From the NCBI GenBank assembly GCA_023399275.1, contig JAEWQH010000006.1:1-9300 (forward strand): a stretch of DNA of 9,300 nucleotides, read 5' to 3'. This DNA is from Bacillota bacterium (lineage in GTDB: Bacteria > Bacillota > Clostridia > Christensenellales > CAG-138). The translations under genes were made by a program, and so were the position numbers. The notes below the pieces were generated by a model. That model had not been told where the DNA came from, did no database searches, and saw only the letters and a list, made by a program, of their open reading frames with translations. Below, one piece after another: positions 6,225-9,300 of the stretch. Numbering within the stretch: the first letter of the stretch is position 1; every line of letters starts with the position of its first letter.

Positions 6225-9010
6225 GAGCAGAAGCAAGAACGATTCTTTCCGAACTGCTCGCGGTGGAGCAGGCCGTGCCCGATGATTCCATGGGTGCGTC
6301 TCCCGTCAGCAAGTGCTTCTTGATGTGCTATCTGGTCGAAGCGCTCTCGTTTAAAACCTTTGTAGAGATAGGGGTCTACAAGGGCCGGTCCCTCTTTAGC
6401 GTCGCGCAAAGGCTGCGGCAGACGGGAGGCCTGGCGATTGGCATCGACCCGTATCTGGCGGACAGCTTTCGGGAGACGGATCTGGACGATACAATCAAGA
6501 AGGCGGTGGATGAAGCGGCGGATACCATTCATTTTCCGTCTCTGTTTGCGCAGGTGCTGCAAACCCGCCGGGAACTGGGGCTGGAGGACGTGGTGCGGAT
6601 TTTGCGCATGACGGACAAGGAAGCCTACGAGCCGCTGAAGCGGGACCTCGGTTCCGGCATCGACCTGCTGCATATCGATGGGAATCACGACACCGCATTC
6701 GTCGATTACGATGCTTCCCACTATATCCCGCTGGTGCGTGCCGGAGGGATCATCGTCTTTGATGATACAAATTGGCCAAGCGTGCGCGGCGTATACGAAA
6801 AATACGCGGCCCGGCTGCCGGTGCTCCTCGAAACCCCGTATTTTTCCATACTGTATAAGCCACAGGCGGGCCGCGTGCTGCCCGAAGACAACCCGCCGGT
6901 CGAGAGCGAGGGGGCCGTCGCCGTGTGCGCGGTGCCGCTCAGCGCGCCGGATAAGACGGTGATACAGCGCTTTTGCACCTGCCTGCCCGCGCTGCTCGAC
7001 AACATGGAGGCTGTGCGCAGACGCCGGCGTGAGGACGAAAAACCGACGCTGTTTGTCGGCGTGCTGTCCTATAACCATGCGGCGTATATCGAAGAGTGCC
7101 TGGAGAGCATCCTCCGCCAGACCGGCGATTTTACCATGCAGTTGGTGGTGTTGGACGATGCCTCTACGGACGGCACCTGGCGACTGGAGCGGGAATTGCA
7201 GGCGCGGCGCCCGGAGATGACGCTGCTGCGCAACCCGGCCAACCGCGGCTATGTGCGCAACTATGTCGTCCTGCGAAGGATGTTTGAAGAGAGTGGGTGC
7301 GACTATCTGGCTTATGTGGAGGGTGACGACTATCTGCTCTCGCCCGATCGCATGAACGCGCACATCCGCTTTCTGGAGGATCACCCCGAGTGCGCCTGGG
7401 TGTTCAACGATCTTGTGCTGTATTATCAGAGCGAGGATCGCTATGAGATACATCCCGAGCATCCGTTGCTGCGCCAGGAGCGTTACCGCGCGGAGGATCT
7501 GGCGGCCAGAGCGTTTGTGGGGACCTGGTCTGCCAGCACGTTTCGCCGCAACGCCATGCTTCATATCCCGCTGGAGTTCACGCTGGTGATGGCCAGCAGC
7601 GACTGGCTCAGCGGCGTGCTGGCGGCGGAGTGCGGCGACATCGGGCATATCCGCCGGCCGCTCTCCGTCTACCGTAAACACAGCGCTGGCGCGTGGAGTG
7701 GGTTGCGCGAGAAAGAAGCGAACTACAGGGTGTATGAACTGCTCCGGAAGTTTAACCGCTGGACCGATTTCCGGTATTCCGCGCAGAACCGCAGCGTGAT
7801 GCAAATGCTATCCGAGCAAATGGACGTGCCGGAGGAGCAGATGCAAAAAATGCGCGATCTGCTGATCATAGACGACGTATACCCGCACCCGGGCAGCGGC
7901 TTCCGGCTGGCGGAGTTTACCGCCATACTGCGCAGATTTCCAAGCGCACGATGCCTCTCGAACGGAGTGAGCGCGGGCGTGTTGGATCAAAAGCGAAGCG
8001 TTCGGGAATACATCGGTGATTTTTTGCTGGAAAACCCCGATTTGGCCGGGCAGATCGAATGGTTCCCGGAGCGGTCGTATGACGGAGAACACCGATATCG
8101 TCTGGCATACTTCTGCTTCTTGCAAAATGCTTTCTTCGCCCTGCCTGGCCTCGAGCGCAGCGGCACCCCGTTTGTGCTGGAGCTATACCCCGGCGGCGGC
8201 ATGGCTTTTGACAACCCGGAGGCGGATGAAAAGCTCAAAGCCGTTTTCTCCTCGCGCTGCTTTCGAAAAGTCATCGTCACGCAGGATGTGACGGAGGAAT
8301 ACCTGCTGCGCAAGCGGCTTTGCAAGCGGACCCAGATCGAGAAGATCTTCGGCGTGGTGATCCCGCGGGAGAATCTCGAGCATGCGGTTCTGCCGGGGGC
8401 GATCGTGCCCCATGACCGCCCGCTGAACATCTGCTTTGCTTCCTATCGGTACACGCCGACGGGGAGGGACAAGGGCTACGACGTCTTTGTAGAGACGGCG
8501 AAGCTTCTCCACCGCCGCGATGCGGGATATCGCTTCCATGTAGCGGGCGGGTTTGACGCATCGGTCCTGGACGTGTCGGAGCTGGGAAACGCCATCCGGT
8601 TCCACGGCGCGCTGAGCAGCGAAGCGCTGAGGGGTTTTCTGGCAGAGATGGACATCCTGATCTCGCCAAACCGCGCGGGAGAAATATATCCGGGCGCTTT
8701 CGACGGGTTCCCGACAACCAGCTGCACGGAGAGTATGCTCCAGGGAACGCTGGTGATGACGACGGACCCGCTGTGCATGAACAACGGCCGCTATCAGCCG
8801 GAACGCGAGATCGAGATCATCGATGCGGATTCCGGCAGGATCGCGCAGCGCGTCGCCTGGTATGATGCGCACCGCCCGGAACTGGCGGCGGTCTGCCGCG
8901 CGCAGCTCGCCAAGACGATGGAGCTATACAGCGCGGAGGCGCAGATCGCGCCCCGGATCCGTCTGCTGGAGCAGGAGATCGGCAAGTTCTCTTTCCGAAG
9001 GCAGAGATAG
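6221..9010 (+). CDS. Three-domain protein: SAM methyltransferase, GT2 glycosyltransferase, GT-B (GT4-like) glycosyltransferase
   Basis: A 929-residue cytoplasmic protein with three enzyme modules. Residues 30-215 are a class I SAM methyltransferase of the Methyltransf_24 kind: FVEIGVYKGRS (47-57, SAM-binding loop), GIDPY (74-78), LLHIDGNHDTAFVDYD (149-164) and GGIIVFDDTNW (175-185). Residues 275-500 are a GT2 domain: LFVGVLSYNHAAYIEECL (277-294), VVLDDASTDGTW (309-320), YVEGDDYLL (365-373). Residues about 545-905 look like a GT-B enzyme: a divergent N-half beginning LLIIDDVYPHPGSG (547-560), then KGYDVFVETAKLL (751-763), FHVAGG (772-777), IRFHGALS (792-799), ILISPNRAGEIYPGAFDGFP (812-831) and ESMLQGTLVMTTD (837-849). 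Methyl transfer to the glycan and addition of two sugars are inferred from the modules. The start is ATG 6221 (see coupling site). It is the last gene of the operon, with a terminator 40 bp beyond its TAG. No signal peptide or membrane segment is apparent. Confidence 0.92.
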   Translation: MRAEARTILSELLAVEQAVPDDSMGASPVSKCFLMCYLVEALSFKTFVEIGVYKGRSLFSVAQRLRQTGGLAIGIDPYLADSFRETDLDDTIKKAVDEAADTIHFPSLFAQVLQTRRELGLEDVVRILRMTDKEAYEPLKRDLGSGIDLLHIDGNHDTAFVDYDASHYIPLVRAGGIIVFDDTNWPSVRGVYEKYAARLPVLLETPYFSILYKPQAGRVLPEDNPPVESEGAVAVCAVPLSAPDKTVIQRFCTCLPALLDNMEAVRRRRREDEKPTLFVGVLSYNHAAYIEECLESILRQTGDFTMQLVVLDDASTDGTWRLERELQARRPEMTLLRNPANRGYVRNYVVLRRMFEESGCDYLAYVEGDDYLLSPDRMNAHIRFLEDHPECAWVFNDLVLYYQSEDRYEIHPEHPLLRQERYRAEDLAARAFVGTWSASTFRRNAMLHIPLEFTLVMASSDWLSGVLAAECGDIGHIRRPLSVYRKHSAGAWSGLREKEANYRVYELLRKFNRWTDFRYSAQNRSVMQMLSEQMDVPEEQMQKMRDLLIIDDVYPHPGSGFRLAEFTAILRRFPSARCLSNGVSAGVLDQKRSVREYIGDFLLENPDLAGQIEWFPERSYDGEHRYRLAYFCFLQNAFFALPGLERSGTPFVLELYPGGGMAFDNPEADEKLKAVFSSRCFRKVIVTQDVTEEYLLRKRLCKRTQIEKIFGVVIPRENLEHAVLPGAIVPHDRPLNICFASYRYTPTGRDKGYDVFVETAKLLHRRDAGYRFHVAGGFDASVLDVSELGNAIRFHGALSSEALRGFLAEMDILISPNRAGEIYPGAFDGFPTTSCTESMLQGTLVMTTDPLCMNNGRYQPEREIEIIDADSGRIAQRVAWYDAHRPELAAVCRAQLAKTMELYSAEAQIAPRIRLLEQEIGKFSFRRQR

Positions 9011-9049
9011 CGCGCGGCACGGCGTCTGGCGAAGCGCGGCTACCCGTTT

Positions 9050-9074
9050 AAAAGCCCTTGACCCAGGGCTTTTT
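9050..9074 (+). terminator. Intrinsic terminator of the glycan operon
   Basis: A perfect 9-bp stem, AAAAGCCCT (9050-9058) with AGGGCTTTT (9065-9073), encloses the loop TGACCC and runs into a T-tract (9070-9074). It lies 40 bp after the stop codon of the three-domain gene. The stem is A/T-flanked and nearly symmetric, but on the - strand no gene ends here, so it acts on the rightward transcript. Confidence 0.9.
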
Positions 9075-9162
9075 GCATTTTGCACGGAAAGCGCGGGGAG
9101 GCTTTGATCCGCTTGATTCACGCGCTCTGTACAGGGCGGACAACGCCGCAGTCCGGGCGCGA

Positions 9163-9191
9163 TTGTCTTTGCCAAGGGAAACTGGTAAAAT
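9163..9191 (+). promoter_or_regulatory. Promoter of the gene starting at 9248
   Basis: TTGTCT (9163-9168), a 17-bp spacer, and TAAAAT (9186-9191) preceded by TGG, which makes an extended -10. This is the best housekeeping-type promoter in the window. Transcription would begin near 9198, leaving a leader of about 50 nt. The 8-bp palindrome TACCGGTA (9202-9209) lies just after the expected start and could be an operator. Confidence 0.65.
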
Positions 9192-9247
9192 AAACAACAT
9201 ATACCGGTACGCACGCAGATATCACCGAGCGATATGAAAGGACTGCC

Positions 9248-9300
9248 ATGTACGAAAAATACGCGGGGTTGCCCGACACAACGAAATCTTCAGCATCCGA
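9248..9300 (+). CDS. Unidentified protein, N-terminal fragment (3' end missing)
   Basis: The frame starts with ATG at 9248 and is open to the window edge, giving 17 whole codons: MYEKYAGLPDTTKSSAS. AAAGGA lies 5 nt before the start and a good promoter sits at 9163-9191, so this is very probably a real gene start. It forms a new transcription unit after the glycan operon terminator. Too little protein is visible to name a family; no signal peptide is evident in the first residues. The first codons share a 16-bp exact match with 6794-6809 in the methyltransferase domain (both encode YEKYA). Confidence 0.6.
   Translation, partial: MYEKYAGLPDTTKSSAS

Noticed and set aside
4989..6236. 415-codon open frame on the - strand opposite the 395-residue glycosyltransferase
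   Set aside because: It mirrors a real gene, has no family motif, and has no fitting ribosome binding site or operon context.
6041..7804. Long open frame (587 codons) on the - strand opposite the two glycosyltransferase genes
   Set aside because: It is antisense to GT2 and methyltransferase coding sequence with clear motifs, has no recognisable domain, and is a common by-product of GC-rich codon use.

Overview
The window is GC-rich throughout its genes, with strong AGGAGG-type ribosome binding sites, a lipobox-type (lipoprotein) solute-binding protein and tightly packed operons. This suits a high-GC member of the Clostridia (Bacillota), perhaps a gut Oscillospirales- or Christensenellales-like anaerobe. 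That placement is inference: there is no rRNA or marker gene here.

Layout. (1) Positions 1-1172, + strand: the 3' part of a class-3 type aldehyde dehydrogenase, cut by the window edge. (2) Positions 1180-3520, - strand: a three-gene polar amino-acid ABC importer operon, transcribed as lipoprotein binding protein, permease, ATPase. A 10-bp stem-loop lies between binding protein and permease. The ATPase gene and the dehydrogenase converge with only 7 bp between their stop codons. (3) Positions 3521-4333: about 0.8 kb between divergent operons with no convincing gene. It holds candidate promoters for both directions, two clear inverted repeats and an orphan Shine-Dalgarno sequence. (4) Positions 4334-9010, + strand: a three-gene surface-glycan operon. 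It encodes a NeuD/PglD-type sugar O/N-acyltransferase, a GT2 glycosyltransferase, and a 929-residue protein that fuses a SAM methyltransferase, a second GT2 domain and a C-terminal GT-B (GT4-like) glycosyltransferase. The last two genes overlap by 4 bp (ATGA). The operon ends in a strong intrinsic terminator at 9050-9074. (5) From 9163: a well-formed promoter and the first 17 codons of an unidentified gene starting at 9248.

The importer genes form one complete transporter; the dehydrogenase is probably unrelated to it. The three glycan genes probably act together on one sugar chain (cell wall, capsule or protein-linked): one acylates a nucleotide sugar, and up to three glycosyltransferase domains plus a methyltransferase build or cap the chain. 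The most interesting part is the large multi-domain protein and its junction with the upstream glycosyltransferase. That junction has both a start/stop overlap and an in-phase TTTGGGG heptamer, through which a -1 frameshift would fuse the two proteins. No CRISPR array, tRNA, rRNA, insertion sequence or defence system was seen.
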